Assembly (NCBI RefSeq): GCF_947497045.1
Contig: NZ_CANMEU010000006.1
Location: 124,001-188,000, forward strand
Direction: 5' to 3'
DNA from: an uncultured Tateyamaria sp.
GTDB lineage: Bacteria > Pseudomonadota > Alphaproteobacteria > Rhodobacterales > Rhodobacteraceae
Length of the DNA: 64,000 nucleotides
The notes beneath the pieces are model-generated. The model made no database searches. It worked only from the letters and a program-made list of their open reading frames with translations, and was not told the origin of the DNA. The position numbers were made by a program, and so were the translations under genes. Positions 1-10,267 of this stretch are shown one piece after another. Positions within the stretch are counted from its first letter, which is position 1. Every line of letters starts with the position of its first letter.

Positions 1-1
1 G

Positions 2-829
2 TCCGATCCGGCACCGATGCAGTTCCTTGCACCTTATGCGGCGACTTCGATGGCGGAATTCTTCCGCGACAATGGCCGCCACGCGCTGATCATCTACGAT
101 GACCTTTCCAAACAGGCCGTGTCCTATCGTCAGATGTCGCTGCTGCTGCGTCGCCCACCGGGCCGCGAAGCCTATCCCGGCGACGTTTTCTACCTTCACT
201 CGCGCCTTCTGGAACGCTCGGCCAAGCTGAACGAAGACAATGGTGCGGGCTCGCTGACCGCGCTGCCGATCATCGAGACCCAAGGCGGGGACGTGTCGGC
301 CTTTATCCCGACCAACGTGATTTCGATCACCGACGGTCAGATCTTCCTTGAGACGGAACTGTTCTATCAGGGCATTCGTCCGGCGGTGAACACCGGTCTG
401 TCGGTGAGCCGGGTTGGCTCCTCGGCCCAAACGGACGCGATGTCCTCCGTTGCTGGCCCCGTGAAACTGTCGCTGGCTCAGTACCGCGAGATGGCGGCTT
501 TTGCCCAGTTCGGTTCGGACCTTGATGCCGCCACGCAGCAGTTGCTGAACCGGGGTGCGCGCCTGACCGAGCTGATGAAGCAGCCGCAATATTCGCCCCT
601 GACCAATGCCGAAATCGTCTGCGTTATCTTTGCAGGCACCAACGGTTATCTGGACAAGGTGTCCGTGTCCAAGGTGGGCGAATTCGAAGCCAGCCTGCTC
701 AAGTTCCTGCGCAGCCAGAAAACGGATTTCCTCAAGTGGATTTCGGACGAAGACCCCAAATTCAAATCGGGTGAGAACGTCGACAAGATGAAGGCGGTCC
801 TCGACGAGTTCGCTTCGACCTTCGCTTGA
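2..829 (+). CDS. atpA: F1F0 ATP synthase subunit alpha, 3' part
   Basis: C-terminal about 275 residues of the F1 alpha subunit, which forms the catalytic hexamer with beta and carries the non-catalytic nucleotide sites. The 5' half lies before the window. Visible are the family stretches [19 protein letters not shown], the [15 protein letters not shown] region and [15 protein letters not shown], followed by the helical C-terminal domain ending in FASTFA. Only 15 bases separate its stop from atpG, with a GGGAGG ribosome site in the gap, so it belongs to one ATP synthase operon. Nothing unusual was seen in the visible part. Confidence 0.97.
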   Translation, partial: SDPAPMQFLAPYAATSMAEFFRDNGRHALIIYDDLSKQAVSYRQMSLLLRRPPGREAYPGDVFYLHSRLLERSAKLNEDNGAGSLTALPIIETQGGDVSAFIPTNVISITDGQIFLETELFYQGIRPAVNTGLSVSRVGSSAQTDAMSSVAGPVKLSLAQYREMAAFAQFGSDLDAATQQLLNRGARLTELMKQPQYSPLTNAEIVCVIFAGTNGYLDKVSVSKVGEFEASLLKFLRSQKTDFLKWISDEDPKFKSGENVDKMKAVLDEFASTFA

Positions 830-844
830 TCGGGAGGTAGGGCA

Positions 845-1717
845 ATGCCAAATCTCAAGGACCTGAAAAACAGGATCGAGTCGGTCAAATCGACCCGCAA
901 GATCACCAAGGCCATGCAAATGGTGGCCGCCGCGAAATTGCGGCGGGCGCAAGAGGCTGCCGAACAATCACGGCCCTATGCCGAACGGTTCAATGCCGTG
1001 ATGGCGGGCCTGTCCTCGGCCGCGTCCGGGTCAGACAGCGCACCCAAGCTGCTGTCGGGCACGGGGTCGGACCAAGTGCATCTGCTGGTCGTGATGACCT
1101 CTGAGCGGGGCCTGTGCGGTGGGTTCAACACCAACATCGCCAAACTGGCGCGCACCCATGCCGCCAAGTTGCGAGACGAGGGCAAGACAGTCAAGGTTTT
1201 GACAGTCGGCAAAAAGGGCCGCGATCAGCTGAAACGGGATCTCGGCGACAAGTTCGTTGGTCACGTGGACATGTCCGAGGTCAAGCGGATGTCCTATGCG
1301 GACGCCCAAGGCGTGGCCAAGGATGTGCTGGGCCGCTTTGATGCGGGCGAGTTCGATGTGGCAACGATCTTTTTCGCGCGCTTCCAGAACGTGGTGACGC
1401 AAATCCCGACCGCGCAGCAGATCATTCCCTTTGCGGTGCCCGAAGGGTACGAGGCAAGCGAGACGCTGTATGACTACGAGCCGGACGAAGAGGCCATCCT
1501 GGCCGATCTTCTGCCGCGCGCCGTGGCCACGTCGATCTTTTCGGCCCTGCTGGAAAACGGCGCATCCGAACAAGGTGCGCGGATGTCGGCAATGGACAAC
1601 GCGACTCGCAATGCGGGCGACATGATCGACCAACTCACGATCCAGTACAACCGCTCGCGTCAGGCCGTGATCACGAACGAGCTGATCGAAATTATTTCCG
1701 GCGCGGAGGCTTTGTGA
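845..1717 (+). CDS. atpG: F1F0 ATP synthase subunit gamma
   Basis: Central rotor stalk of F1, which couples proton flow through F0 to catalysis in the alpha/beta hexamer. The 290-residue length is normal. The N-terminal helix ([21 protein letters not shown]) and the C-terminal helix ([17 protein letters not shown] onward) that form the coiled-coil shaft are both complete. The start is the first ATG after GGGAGG. Its TGA stop overlaps the ATG of the following small gene (TGATG), which points to translational coupling. The usual next gene is atpD, but here a small gene intervenes. Confidence 0.98.
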   Translation: MPNLKDLKNRIESVKSTRKITKAMQMVAAAKLRRAQEAAEQSRPYAERFNAVMAGLSSAASGSDSAPKLLSGTGSDQVHLLVVMTSERGLCGGFNTNIAKLARTHAAKLRDEGKTVKVLTVGKKGRDQLKRDLGDKFVGHVDMSEVKRMSYADAQGVAKDVLGRFDAGEFDVATIFFARFQNVVTQIPTAQQIIPFAVPEGYEASETLYDYEPDEEAILADLLPRAVATSIFSALLENGASEQGARMSAMDNATRNAGDMIDQLTIQYNRSRQAVITNELIEIISGAEAL

Positions 1718-1908
1718 TGAGCGATCAGTACGATCCTGCAAAGTCAATGAACCCGGGCGACCCTGCCGCTATGCGATGGGCGATGGACATCGTTAACCGA
1801 ATGGATGTCACAACTCTAGAAGAGTTGGACTTTGATGACAGTAGCAAGCTCAGAGCTTTCAAAGAGGCTCGTGAAAGCAAAATGAATTCCGGCGTGGAAG
1901 CGCTGTAA
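1717..1908 (+). CDS. Small unknown protein inserted between atpG and atpD
   Basis: A 63-residue acidic soluble protein ([19 protein letters not shown] at the start, ending SGVEAL) with no transmembrane segment or motif I recognise. Its ATG overlaps the atpG stop. A GTG one codon upstream (1714) is an alternative start. The stop is 18 bases before atpD, whose own ribosome site (GAACCGGAGA) lies in the gap. The 3' half is visibly richer in A and T and uses codons such as AGT, AGA and CTA that are rare in its neighbours. A regulator or assembly partner of F1 is possible from position alone. I cannot name a family. Confidence 0.72.
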   Translation: MSDQYDPAKSMNPGDPAAMRWAMDIVNRMDVTTLEELDFDDSSKLRAFKEARESKMNSGVEAL

Positions 1909-3351
<1,443 letters not shown>

Positions 3352-3357
3352 GAGATC

Positions 3358-3418
3358 GGGTGGGCAGGATTGCCCACCCTACGCCAACGCCCAAGGGTAG
3401 GGTGGGCAATCTGCCCAC
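3358..3418 (+). repeat. Double palindrome between atpD and atpC
   Basis: Starts six bases after the atpD stop. Arm one is GGGTGGGCA-ggat-TGCCCACCC. Arm two, 20 bases on, is GTGGGCA-atc-TGCCCAC. The 3' side of the first (GATTGCCCACCCTAC) is also a perfect 15-base inverted repeat of the 5' side of the second, so two mutually exclusive folds are possible. There is no U-tract, so it is not a standard terminator. It resembles the stop-proximal palindromes after ppaC, sat and trxB in having a strong stem followed by TACG. An effect on the atpD to atpC ratio is inference. Confidence 0.75.
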
Positions 3419-3439
3419 GGCCCTGCAAAGGAGGCAGCA

Positions 3440-3865
3440 ATGCAATTTGATTTGGTATCCCCCGAGCGCAGCCTTGCGTCGATGGAGGCAACATCCGTTC
3501 AAATCCCCGGCGCGGACGGGGACATGACCGTCATGGCTGATCATGCGCCCACGATCACCACCTTGCGCCCCGGCGTGCTGAAGGTGGATGCGAGCGGGAC
3601 GGTGCATGAGTTTGTCGTCACTGGTGGTTTTGCCGAGATCGGCACGCAAGGGATTTCGGTTCTGGCAGAGCGTGCCGTGTCCCGCAGCGACATCACCCAA
3701 ACCGACATGGATGCGATGTTTGACGAAGCCCAAGACAGCTATAGCCGCGCCAAGGACACGTTCAAGAACGACTCTGGACCCATTGATGATGCAGCAAAAC
3801 TGCTGGCTGACATGGTTGCGGTTGGGGCTGAAATCGGCCTGAGCACGAAACAGCCAAGCCTGTAA
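3440..3865 (+). CDS. atpC: F1F0 ATP synthase subunit epsilon
   Basis: Epsilon subunit of F1, which sits on the central stalk and can inhibit ATP hydrolysis. 141 residues. The N-terminal beta-sandwich is clear ([14 protein letters not shown], then a [19 protein letters not shown] stretch and the [12 protein letters not shown] strand). The C-terminal helical tail ([14 protein letters not shown]) is present. The ribosome site AAAGGAGG is strong. It is the last gene of the ATP synthase operon, followed within 30 bases by an intrinsic terminator. Confidence 0.96.
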   Translation: MQFDLVSPERSLASMEATSVQIPGADGDMTVMADHAPTITTLRPGVLKVDASGTVHEFVVTGGFAEIGTQGISVLAERAVSRSDITQTDMDAMFDEAQDSYSRAKDTFKNDSGPIDDAAKLLADMVAVGAEIGLSTKQPSL

Positions 3866-3890
3866 GGTCAGCCCGTCTGGTGCGACTTTG

Positions 3891-3920
3891 AAAGGTCCCG
3901 CAAAATGCGGGGCCTTTTTT
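3891..3920 (+). terminator. Intrinsic terminator of the atp operon
   Basis: Stem AAAGGTCCCGC / GCGGGGCCTTT with an AAAAT loop, followed by a T run (TTTTTT) and a second T-rich stretch. It lies 25 bases after the atpC stop. One G-T pair interrupts an otherwise perfect stem. Confidence 0.9.
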
Positions 3921-3986
3921 GTGTTTTTTGCCTGATCCTGCGATCTTGACGTGCTAGCACTCCATAAGTTCGACAAAGACGATAGT

Positions 3987-4337
3987 ATGAAACGATTACG
4001 TAACCATCTGATTGGCATCGACCAGGGCGACACTGTTCTGTTTTCCGACTTTGAGGATGGGGGCGAGATGTGGACGGGCCGTGGCCAGCGCGAACGCCGT
4101 CGTCGTATCGCGTTCGAGGAGCCTTTCCGATCCATCCCGGTCGTGCATGTGTCGATTTCGATGTGGGACGTGGATACGCAAACCACGTTACGTGCCGATA
4201 TCACTGCCGAAACCATCACAGAGGGCGGGTTCGATCTGGTCTTTCGCACCTGGGGTGACACGCGCGTGGCCCGTGTGCGTGTGGCATGGATGGCGATGGG
4301 TGAGTTGCGCCAGGCGGATGAGTGGGATCTCTACTGA
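3987..4337 (+). CDS. H-type lectin domain protein
   Basis: 116-residue soluble protein made almost entirely of one H-type lectin-like beta-sandwich. The region reading MWTGRGQRERRRRIAFEEPF, then VVHVSISMWDVDTQTTLRA, GGFDLVFRTWGDTRVARV and AWMAMG matches that family, which binds sugars in animal agglutinins. No signal peptide is visible, so secretion is not indicated. The start is the ATG at 3987. An in-frame ATG at 3951 would add 12 unlikely residues and begin close to the terminator. This gene commonly follows atpC in roseobacters, as far as I recall. Ligand and role are unknown. Confidence 0.8.
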   Translation: MKRLRNHLIGIDQGDTVLFSDFEDGGEMWTGRGQRERRRRIAFEEPFRSIPVVHVSISMWDVDTQTTLRADITAETITEGGFDLVFRTWGDTRVARVRVAWMAMGELRQADEWDLY

Positions 4338-4401
4338 GCCCGGTGTGCTTTTGGCAAATCGGCCCTTCGGGGAGAGTTTTTCCGGCAAGATGAAGAGCGG
4401 A

Positions 4402-5139
4402 TCAGCGCAGGATCGAGGCGAGGAACTTGCGGGTTCGGTCCCGTTTCGGGTTTGAGAAGATCGCCTCGGGTGGGCCTTCCTCGGCGATCACGCCTTGATC
4501 CATGAAGCAGACCCGGTCTGCCAGTTCGCGTGCGAACCCCATTTCGTGGGTGGCCAGTACCATCGTCATCCCTTCGTCCCTGAGCGCGCGGAGCACATCA
4601 AGCACTTCGCCGACGAGCTCGGGATCAAGCGCGGAGGTGATTTCGTCAAAGAGCATCGTTTGTGGTGTCATCGCCAATGCCCGGATCACCGCAACCCGCT
4701 GTTGTTGTCCGCCCGAGAGCTGATCGGGATACTTGTGCATGTGGCTGCCCAGACCAAACCGTTCAAACAGCGCCTCGACCCGGGGGTGCAATGCGCTGTC
4801 GGTTTCTCCCAGAACCCGGCGTGGCGCGAGGCACACATTGTCAAAGGCCGTCATGTGCGGAAACAGGTTGAAGGACTGAAACACGATCCCGATCCGTTGC
4901 CGGATGGGTGCGAGGTCAAAGCCGGGTTCTGCGATATCGAGCCCATCCAGCAGAACCGCCCCGTCATCAACAGGTTCGAGCCCGTTCATGCACCGCAGCA
5001 GGGTGGATTTGCCCGAGCCGGAGGCCCCGATCAGGCATACCATTTCGCCTTGTCCGATGGTCATGTCGATGCCTTTCAGCACCTGCGCATCGTCAAAGGA
5101 TTTGGTGACGCCGCGCAACTCTAGTCTAGGATCGGGCAT
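4402..5139 (-). CDS. Amino acid ABC transporter ATP-binding protein
   Basis: ATPase of a polar amino acid importer. 245 residues. Walker [10 protein letters not shown] starts at residue 38, the signature [17 protein letters not shown] and Walker [13 protein letters not shown] follow, and the H-loop is [11 protein letters not shown]. These match the GlnQ/AapP subgroup. Its ATG lies 14 bases inside the permease gene, so the three genes 6750 to 4402 form one operon in the usual order of binding protein, permease, ATPase. Only one permease gene is present, implying a homodimeric channel. Confidence 0.93.
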   Translation of the reverse strand: MPDPRLELRGVTKSFDDAQVLKGIDMTIGQGEMVCLIGASGSGKSTLLRCMNGLEPVDDGAVLLDGLDIAEPGFDLAPIRQRIGIVFQSFNLFPHMTAFDNVCLAPRRVLGETDSALHPRVEALFERFGLGSHMHKYPDQLSGGQQQRVAVIRALAMTPQTMLFDEITSALDPELVGEVLDVLRALRDEGMTMVLATHEMGFARELADRVCFMDQGVIAEEGPPEAIFSNPKRDRTRKFLASILR

Positions 5140-5938
5140 TGCGGTCCTTGTTCAGCAAATAATCTGCGTAACGTGTGGCGGGCACGGTGACGCAGAGAAA
5201 GATGATCGCTGCGGCCACATATGGTGTGAAATTCGCGAGCAGGCTTTTGAAGATACCCGCCTGGCGCAGGATTTCGACGGGGCCGATGAAGGACAGAAGT
5301 GCGACATCCTTTTGCAATGCCACCAGCATGTTCATGTTTGCTGGCACCACCCGTCGGATAGCTTGTGGCAGGATGACATAGCGCATCGTGTCACGTTCGC
5401 TGAGACCCAGGCAGATCGCCGCGTTGCGCTGACTGGCGTGGATGCTTTCGATGCCCGACCGCAGCACCTCGGCGACATAGGCCGAATAGGTCAGCACCAG
5501 CGCCACCGTGCCCCAGATATAGGGCGAGTTCCACGGGCGGGGCAGGCCGAGACCGGGAATGCCGAAGCCGACAAGGTAGACCAGCAGCACAACAGGTATG
5601 CCGCGGAACAGATCGACATAGACCGCCCCGAAAATGCGCAGCGGAAACAGCGCCGGATTGCGCGCGCCGCGTGCCAGCGCAATGGCCAGTCCAAGCGCAA
5701 AGATCAGCGGCACGGACCACGCGAAGATCGCTACATCCAGCACAAAGGCCTGCAACAGCCCCGGAAAGGTGCGCAGGAACACTTCGCCATCAAAGAACGA
5801 CGCTTTGACCGCCTGCCAGCCGGGTGCAAGAGGGACCAGAACAAGGAGAAGGGCCAGCACCCCAAAGGTGCTGACCCCCGCAATCACGTTGGCCCGGCGG
5901 CGTTGCCGGGCCTCGTAGGCGGCGCGTCTTGTGCTCAC
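5126..5938 (-). CDS. Amino acid ABC transporter permease
   Basis: Inner-membrane channel of the importer, 270 residues. An arginine-rich N-terminus ([15 protein letters not shown]) precedes the first membrane helix ([21 protein letters not shown]). About five helices follow, with the His/Glu/Gln/Arg-type permease loop [23 protein letters not shown], where EAA-like contacts with the ATPase are expected. I chose the GTG at 5938, whose bases overlap the TGA of the binding-protein gene (GTGA). An upstream ATG at 5974 would overlap that gene by 40 bases. Usual length for the family. Confidence 0.9.
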   Translation of the reverse strand: MSTRRAAYEARQRRRANVIAGVSTFGVLALLLVLVPLAPGWQAVKASFFDGEVFLRTFPGLLQAFVLDVAIFAWSVPLIFALGLAIALARGARNPALFPLRIFGAVYVDLFRGIPVVLLVYLVGFGIPGLGLPRPWNSPYIWGTVALVLTYSAYVAEVLRSGIESIHASQRNAAICLGLSERDTMRYVILPQAIRRVVPANMNMLVALQKDVALLSFIGPVEILRQAGIFKSLLANFTPYVAAAIIFLCVTVPATRYADYLLNKDRNARS

Positions 5939-6750
5939 TTGATCAGTGGAACGCCGGTGGCTTCTTGCAGCCATTCGGCCTCGATTTCGGCCAGTTTGCC
6001 ACTGTCGCTCAGCGCGGTCAGTGCCTCGTCCACACAGGCCTTGAGCGGATTGCCTTCAGTCATCAGCATCCCGAATTGGTCCGGGTTTTCGGCCGCTTCG
6101 GGGTCGAATTGCCCCAACACCATTCCGTTGTCGAGCAACACAGCCGATGTAAACAGCGCCGTGGGCAGATCGAACAGGGCCGCGTCGATCTGACCGGCCT
6201 TGATCGCGGCGGTCACGTTGGCATTGTCGTCATAGACCAGCGGGCTTTGGTCGGGGGCGATGGTCTCCATCACGATGGGCAGCGCCGTGGTCGAGGCAAC
6301 GACGCCCCATTTCAGGCCCTTCAGGCTTTCGAGCGTGGGTTTGGCCCCGCCCTCGGCGACCTCGACCGTGGTCAGGACCGCTTGGGGAGCGGTGTAGTAC
6401 GGAGCGGAGAAATCGACGACCTTGTCGCGCTCGGCCGTGATCGAGAATTGCTGCATGTTGATGTCGAAATTCTTGGCACCGGGTTGGATCGCCTCGTCAA
6501 AGGAGGTGCGCACCCATGTGACCGCTTCGTCAGCAAAGCCCATCTCGCCCGCGAGGGCATAGGCTACGGCGGCCTCAAACCCCTGTTTGCTGTCCGGGGC
6601 ATCGTCGATGACCCATGGGTAGTAGGCCGGGTTGCCGGTCGCGATTGTGAGCGTGCCGTCGGTCAGTGTTTTGCCAGCGGCGCAGTGGCCATCCGCAAGG
6701 GCGGCGGTGGCGGTGATTGTCAGGATGGCGGCGGTCAAAATGGTTTTCAT
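5935..6750 (-). CDS. Amino acid ABC transporter substrate-binding protein
   Basis: Periplasmic binding protein of the importer, 271 residues. A signal peptide is plain (MKTILTAAILTITATAALA, cleaved before DGHCAAG). The SBP family 3 fold is indicated by LTIATGNPAYYPWVIDDAPD, GFEAAVAYALAGEMGF, the FDINMQQFSITAERDKVVDFS hinge segment and GVVASTTALPIV. The ligand cannot be assigned. The ATG at 6748-6750 fits the signal peptide; longer in-frame extensions upstream run into unrelated sequence. Its upstream region was cut short by prophage insertion only 92 bases before the start, so its original promoter may have been displaced. Confidence 0.92.
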   Translation of the reverse strand: MKTILTAAILTITATAALADGHCAAGKTLTDGTLTIATGNPAYYPWVIDDAPDSKQGFEAAVAYALAGEMGFADEAVTWVRTSFDEAIQPGAKNFDINMQQFSITAERDKVVDFSAPYYTAPQAVLTTVEVAEGGAKPTLESLKGLKWGVVASTTALPIVMETIAPDQSPLVYDDNANVTAAIKAGQIDAALFDLPTALFTSAVLLDNGMVLGQFDPEAAENPDQFGMLMTEGNPLKACVDEALTALSDSGKLAEIEAEWLQEATGVPLIK

Positions 6751-6841
6751 GTGTGATCTCCCCGTGTGGTTGGGAAGATCATCGGCAATAGGGCGCAAGG
6801 TGTCCAGTGGGTTTGGGGGAGGGGGTGATGTTGGGGGCTGG

Positions 6842-6846
6842 CCAGG
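6842..6846. repeat. Target-site duplication CCAGG, first copy
   Basis: Five bases immediately outside the prophage end TGTAGCGG. The same five bases flank the other end at 16107-16111. Mu-family transposition makes 5-bp target duplications, so the match in both length and position supports the exact borders. Confidence 0.85.
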
Positions 6847-6895
6847 TGTAGCGGCGCACTTGAGTTGGCAAAATGGCTCACTTGATTTGTCAGGA
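6847..6895 (+). repeat. Right prophage end with two transposase-site repeats
   Basis: The end reads inward TGTAGCGGCGCACTTGAG, strikingly like the Mu right end, which starts TGAAGCGGCGCAC. Two 21-bp repeats stand one base apart at 6853-6873 and 6875-6895. Reverse-complemented they fit TTGCCAWYTCAWGTGMKCC, the same motif as three repeats at the other end. Close packing of R1 and R2 is also the Mu arrangement. The chimeric tail gene ends 24 bases further in. Confidence 0.85.
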
Positions 6896-6919
6896 AAATT
6901 TTTCCCGTAAATTGGCCCT

Positions 6920-8617
6920 CTAGCGGTCAAGAACTGACACGTACTCGCCTTGGGGTTTCTTCGACTTGGGTGCCTGTTTATCTGACTTGTCATCGGCCTC
7001 TTCTTCTTGACCGAACTCTGCTTCTACGGTCGTCTTCGCGCCGCCTTCCTCACCATAGTCCCACAAGTGCGTCACTGTCGAGGCCACCCATGACCCGTCG
7101 ACATCCGGGGCCACGTTTGTGATGTTCAGCGGTGCCTCGGCACGCGCGTGTGGGTCGCCAATCAGCTCGAGGGTCAGCTCGCCTTCGCCAGCCCGCAATT
7201 CCTTCACGCGTGCGTCCGCCGCCTTCCGCGCATCCTCGCGATCCTGATAGACCTCTCGAAGCGTCATCGAAGGGCCTTTTTCAGCCGCTTTAACGGTCAC
7301 GCGCTTGGTCGTTCCACTGCCCCGATCCTGCCAGTTCGCGATCACCTTGGAATAGCGCGAGCGCGGCTTCAGCTCCGGGTTGGCTTGCGTCCACGCGTTC
7401 ACCTGTTCAACAAATCCGCGTGCGTTGGTCATCAGATCGGTGAAGATCGGCAAGAGCGCACCCGCCGGACCCAGCATGGCCGTCACGCTGTCGCGCAACA
7501 GCTTCCACTGCGCATTGAACCCCTGCAACACCCGCTCGGCGTCTGCATCCAGCGTCCCGTCGGCACCCATCGCCTTGTCCCGGATGCGCTGGTACTCTTC
7601 AAGGTTCGGAATGGCCGCGCGCAGGAAGTCCAGCACTTGTTTGTCTGCGAACAGCTCGCCCATCTTGAACGCGTCGCCACCGGTCATCTTCTCGATCACC
7701 ATCAGCATGTGTTCGAGCGGATCGGTGCCTCGCTCGAGCGCGATCTTCAGCTCCTTCTCGATATCGGTCCCGGCGTCCTTGAACTTCTTGACCGTGTCAG
7801 GGGCCGTGATCTTGCCCATGAAGTTGGTCAGGTTCGTCGCCGCCTGATCCTCCGAGCCTGCCGCTTTCATGGCCACCTGAAGCGCAGCCGCCAAGGACGC
7901 AACGGCGTCCACTCCATCCATCTTGAGCGACTTCGCGCCCGCCGTGATTTCAGGAAACTTGCGCGCCATCGCGGCCAGCTCGAACGACCCTTCCTTGCCC
8001 GAGACGGCCATGACATCGAAGGCCTTCTTCAGCCGATCCGGTGCCACTTCGAGGTTGTCCATGATCGAAAAGCCGGAACTGGCCATCTCGTTCATCATTG
8101 ATTTGGTGGCCACAGCCGCGATGCCCGTTGCCTCAATCGAGGCCAGCGCCTCGTCGAGGCCCAAACCCTTGCCCACGTAGGCCGAAAGCCCGTCGAGCAG
8201 TTCGACCTTGCCCTTGCCAGTCTTGCGCCGCAGATCATCCAGTTGCTGGTCCAGCGCCGCGACCCGATCGCCGCTGATCTCCGCCAGAATGGCGAAGTCG
8301 ATCATCTTCTCTTCGAAGTTGCCCGCCACGATCACGGGGGCGGCAAGGGTTGCGGCCATCGCGGCCGCGCCCATCAGGCGACCACGCGCCTGACTGATCC
8401 GCTGTTCGCTGCGCTCGATGGCCTCCGCGATCGACACGAAGTAATCCAGCACCGTCTCATTGTTCGCGGGCCGGTCCTGAAGGTCAGGCGCGAGAGAGCC
8501 GACGGATCGCCGCTCGATCCGCGTCCCAACGCGGGCCGTGAACAGCACACCAAGTGACTGAGCGATATGCGCCCAGCCGTCGATGCGCTGTCCGGTGCGG
8601 CGATCCATCCCGGCCAT
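6920..8617 (-). pseudogene. Chimeric tail ORF: baseplate gpW + tape measure + gpD
   Basis: A 565-codon open frame built from parts of three tail genes. Residues 1 to about 68 (MAGMDRRTGQRIDGWAHIAQ ... NNETVLDYFVSIAEAIE) are the N-terminal half of a GPW/gp25 baseplate wedge protein. About 69-416 (ARGRLMGAAAMAATLAAP, then SKEGSFEL-type repeats, ALERGTDPLEHMLMVI, AMLGPAGALLPIFTDLM) are the core of a tape measure protein, without its own N- and C-termini. About 417-565 (RSRYSKVIANWQDR ... LTLELIGDPHARAEAPLNIT) are the C-terminus of a late-control gpD baseplate hub protein. In related phages many genes separate these three. Two in-frame deletions are the simplest explanation. A functional product is unlikely, but the frame has no stop. 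Confidence 0.85.
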
Positions 8618-8621
8618 GGCT

Positions 8622-8849
8622 TTACTTGTCGCTCTTCTTGCCTGGGCCCTGGTCTTTGGACGTCACCGTGGGTGCCTTTGTGGCGCTGCCCTTCAGGCGG
8701 ATCGGCGAGGGCACGAGATACTTCGCTTGCGCGTCCGTCTTGTGAACAGTGTCGCCCACGGCGCGCAGATGGTTCCCGTCCCAGAACTCGGAGACGACCT
8801 CATAGGCCTTCGGCGTGTCCTGATCTTTTCCAGTTGGTTTTTTCGTCAT
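8622..8849 (-). CDS. Small phage tail-region protein, unknown
   Basis: 75 residues, highly charged, ending in a Lys/Asp-rich tail (KDQGPGKKSDK). The middle (AYEVVSEFWDGNHLRAVGDTV) resembles small proteins between gpV and gpW in Mu/P2-like tail operons, but I do not recognise a named family. It lies four bases upstream of the chimeric tail ORF and 11 bases after gpV, so it keeps its original operon place. Confidence 0.6.
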   Translation of the reverse strand: MTKKPTGKDQDTPKAYEVVSEFWDGNHLRAVGDTVHKTDAQAKYLVPSPIRLKGSATKAPTVTSKDQGPGKKSDK

Positions 8850-8860
8850 GGTCTTGTCCT

Positions 8861-9397
8861 TCAGTTGGGTACTTTGGTGTCGTCAGGGCCTTTGGAGATG
8901 CCGCCATGCGTGTGCGTTGCACCCACGTCCTTGCCGTCATGGGTGATATCGCCGCCGGTTACGGTGATGCCGGATCCGGTCAGCTCGACGGTCACGCCAC
9001 CGAGCACCACCACAGCCGATGCGCCCTTGAGCGTGATCGTGAGGCCGCCCAAGGTGAACACGGTCGCATCGCCATCCGCAGATGGTGCCGGGTTGGTGTC
9101 GGTGTAGCCGCCGCTGATCGCGAGCGACTTTTCGTCAAGATCACCCATGGGCGACATGACCGTCATCAGCGCGCCAACAGTCGGCGGGTTCCATGTCTTG
9201 GCCGCGCCGCCGGTGTCCGACCAGCGGATCCACGGCGAGACCAAGGGATTGTCGGCATCGCCCAGTTCGACCTTCACGCGCTGCGTTGCGGGATCGACGT
9301 CCACGACCTTGCCCGATCGCATGACATTGGCCTGTCGGCGCTCCAGCTCGACAATCTGGCGCTGCAGGCCAGCGATGATGGAAGGCAAACCGGACAT
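8861..9397 (-). CDS. Phage baseplate assembly protein V (tail spike)
   Basis: 178 residues. An N-terminal coiled segment (LQRQIVELERRQANVMR) leads into the OB-fold of gpV (GKVVDVDPATQRVKVELG, PWIRWSDTGGAAKTWNPPTVG, then AISGGYTDTNPAP). Next come repeated beta-strands of the needle (LTITLKGASAVVVLGGVTVE) and the metal-binding tip motif THTHGGI near the C-terminus. This protein forms the membrane-piercing spike of contractile tails. It looks complete. Its start overlaps the stop of the upstream gene. Confidence 0.85.
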   Translation of the reverse strand: MSGLPSIIAGLQRQIVELERRQANVMRSGKVVDVDPATQRVKVELGDADNPLVSPWIRWSDTGGAAKTWNPPTVGALMTVMSPMGDLDEKSLAISGGYTDTNPAPSADGDATVFTLGGLTITLKGASAVVVLGGVTVELTGSGITVTGGDITHDGKDVGATHTHGGISKGPDDTKVPN

Positions 9398-9930
9398 CAG
9401 TCATCCAACCCCGGTTCTTGGATCAGCTCGAAATGCTCGGTCAGCTCGCGCTCCGAATCCGGCACCGCTGCATCCAGCGAGGCGGTACCGGAGCCGACGC
9501 TCGCGCCGATCCGCATGGCCTGCGTCCAGGACACCGAAAAGATCGACACGCCTTTATCATCCACATCGCCCGAATACAGAGTGTCCAGGCGGATGCTATC
9601 GGGGATCCCGACACGCGCATGGCTGAAGCGGTTCAGCTCGACAACCTCGGCCACGAGTTCGGTCAGGTCCAGGCCCTCGATCGCGCGGTTGCGCCCTTCG
9701 GTCAGGATGAACACCGCAAAGGCGCAGCCGTACCGGCGGGACGTGTCAGCCAAAGGTGTCGTGCGCGGTGCGCCAAGGAACGCCACGCGCAGCGCAGGCC
9801 CCCGGAAACTCGTGCGGCCCAGCTCGCTTGCGTCGAACCGCCCAGGCGAGATTGCCACGTCACAGCACGGCGGCAGATCGGCGTCATTCAACGCGGCCTC
9901 GATGGCTTGAAGGTGGGCGGCCAGCGTCAT
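9397..9930 (-). CDS. Mu gp37-like (DUF1834) tail protein
   Basis: 177 residues. The layout MTLAAHLQAIEAALNDADLP, LRVAFLGAPRTTPLADTSRR, CAFAVFILTEGR, LTELVAEVVELNRF and SVSWTQAMRIG fits the gp37/DUF1834 family found before gpV in Mu-like phages, probably a tail-terminator or completion protein. It overlaps gpV by one base and its ATG overlaps the stop of the upstream fragment (ATGA). The frame looks complete. The family call rests on recall of typical members and is moderately sure. Confidence 0.6.
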   Translation of the reverse strand: MTLAAHLQAIEAALNDADLPPCCDVAISPGRFDASELGRTSFRGPALRVAFLGAPRTTPLADTSRRYGCAFAVFILTEGRNRAIEGLDLTELVAEVVELNRFSHARVGIPDSIRLDTLYSGDVDDKGVSIFSVSWTQAMRIGASVGSGTASLDAAVPDSERELTEHFELIQEPGLDD

Positions 9931-10168
9931 TGCAGCACCGCTTTCATGAAATCGCCGATCGCGCTCTCGATCTCGCGGGCGTTGTCGGTGCTGACACCCA
10001 TGTAGGGGCGCGCCGGAATGGTGACCTGTTTGGCAAACACGCTGTCGCCACCCGCCTTGAACGCCAGCGCCTTGGCCTTCTTGGGTTTGATGACGCCGCC
10101 AAAATGGTGGATGGCCGCGTAGCTCAGCGGTGAGCCAACGGTGATGGAGTTCAGATCATCGAGACCAC
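9927..10168 (-). pseudogene. 3' remnant of phage virion morphogenesis gene
   Basis: About 75 codons without a start, ending in TGA that overlaps the next ATG. The reading (VGSPLSYAAIHHFGGVIKP, KKAKALAF, then VTIPARPYMGVS and a helical end IESAIGDFMKAVLQ) matches the C-terminus of the gpG/gpS virion morphogenesis family, where AAIHQFGG and IPARPYLG are typical. A stop codon lies just upstream in this frame, so the 5' half is gone. It marks the right-hand side of a large deletion that begins after muB. Confidence 0.75.
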
Positions 10169-10267
10169 ATCAGCCACCGAAACACGCCGCTCGGCGCATA
10201 CGGTTCTGATGATGATCCCTATGATGCCGGAAAACCGCTGGCCATGATCCAAGTGCGGTTGCACTAG
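10151..10267. other. Deletion junction between muB and tail remnants
   Basis: About 110 bases join the muB stop to the virion-morphogenesis remnant. On the minus strand a 37-codon frame starts at a GTG overlapping the muB stop (10264) and ends at 10151. On the plus strand another frame ends at 10267 and reads LGAYGSDDDPYDAGKPLAMI, which looks protein-like. I cannot tell which is the relic. The genes for protease, capsid, portal and terminase would have stood here. Confidence 0.4.

Noticed and set aside
4904-6193. 429-codon open frame opposite the ABC importer genes
   Set aside because: Runs across three well-supported genes on the other strand and is not protein-like.
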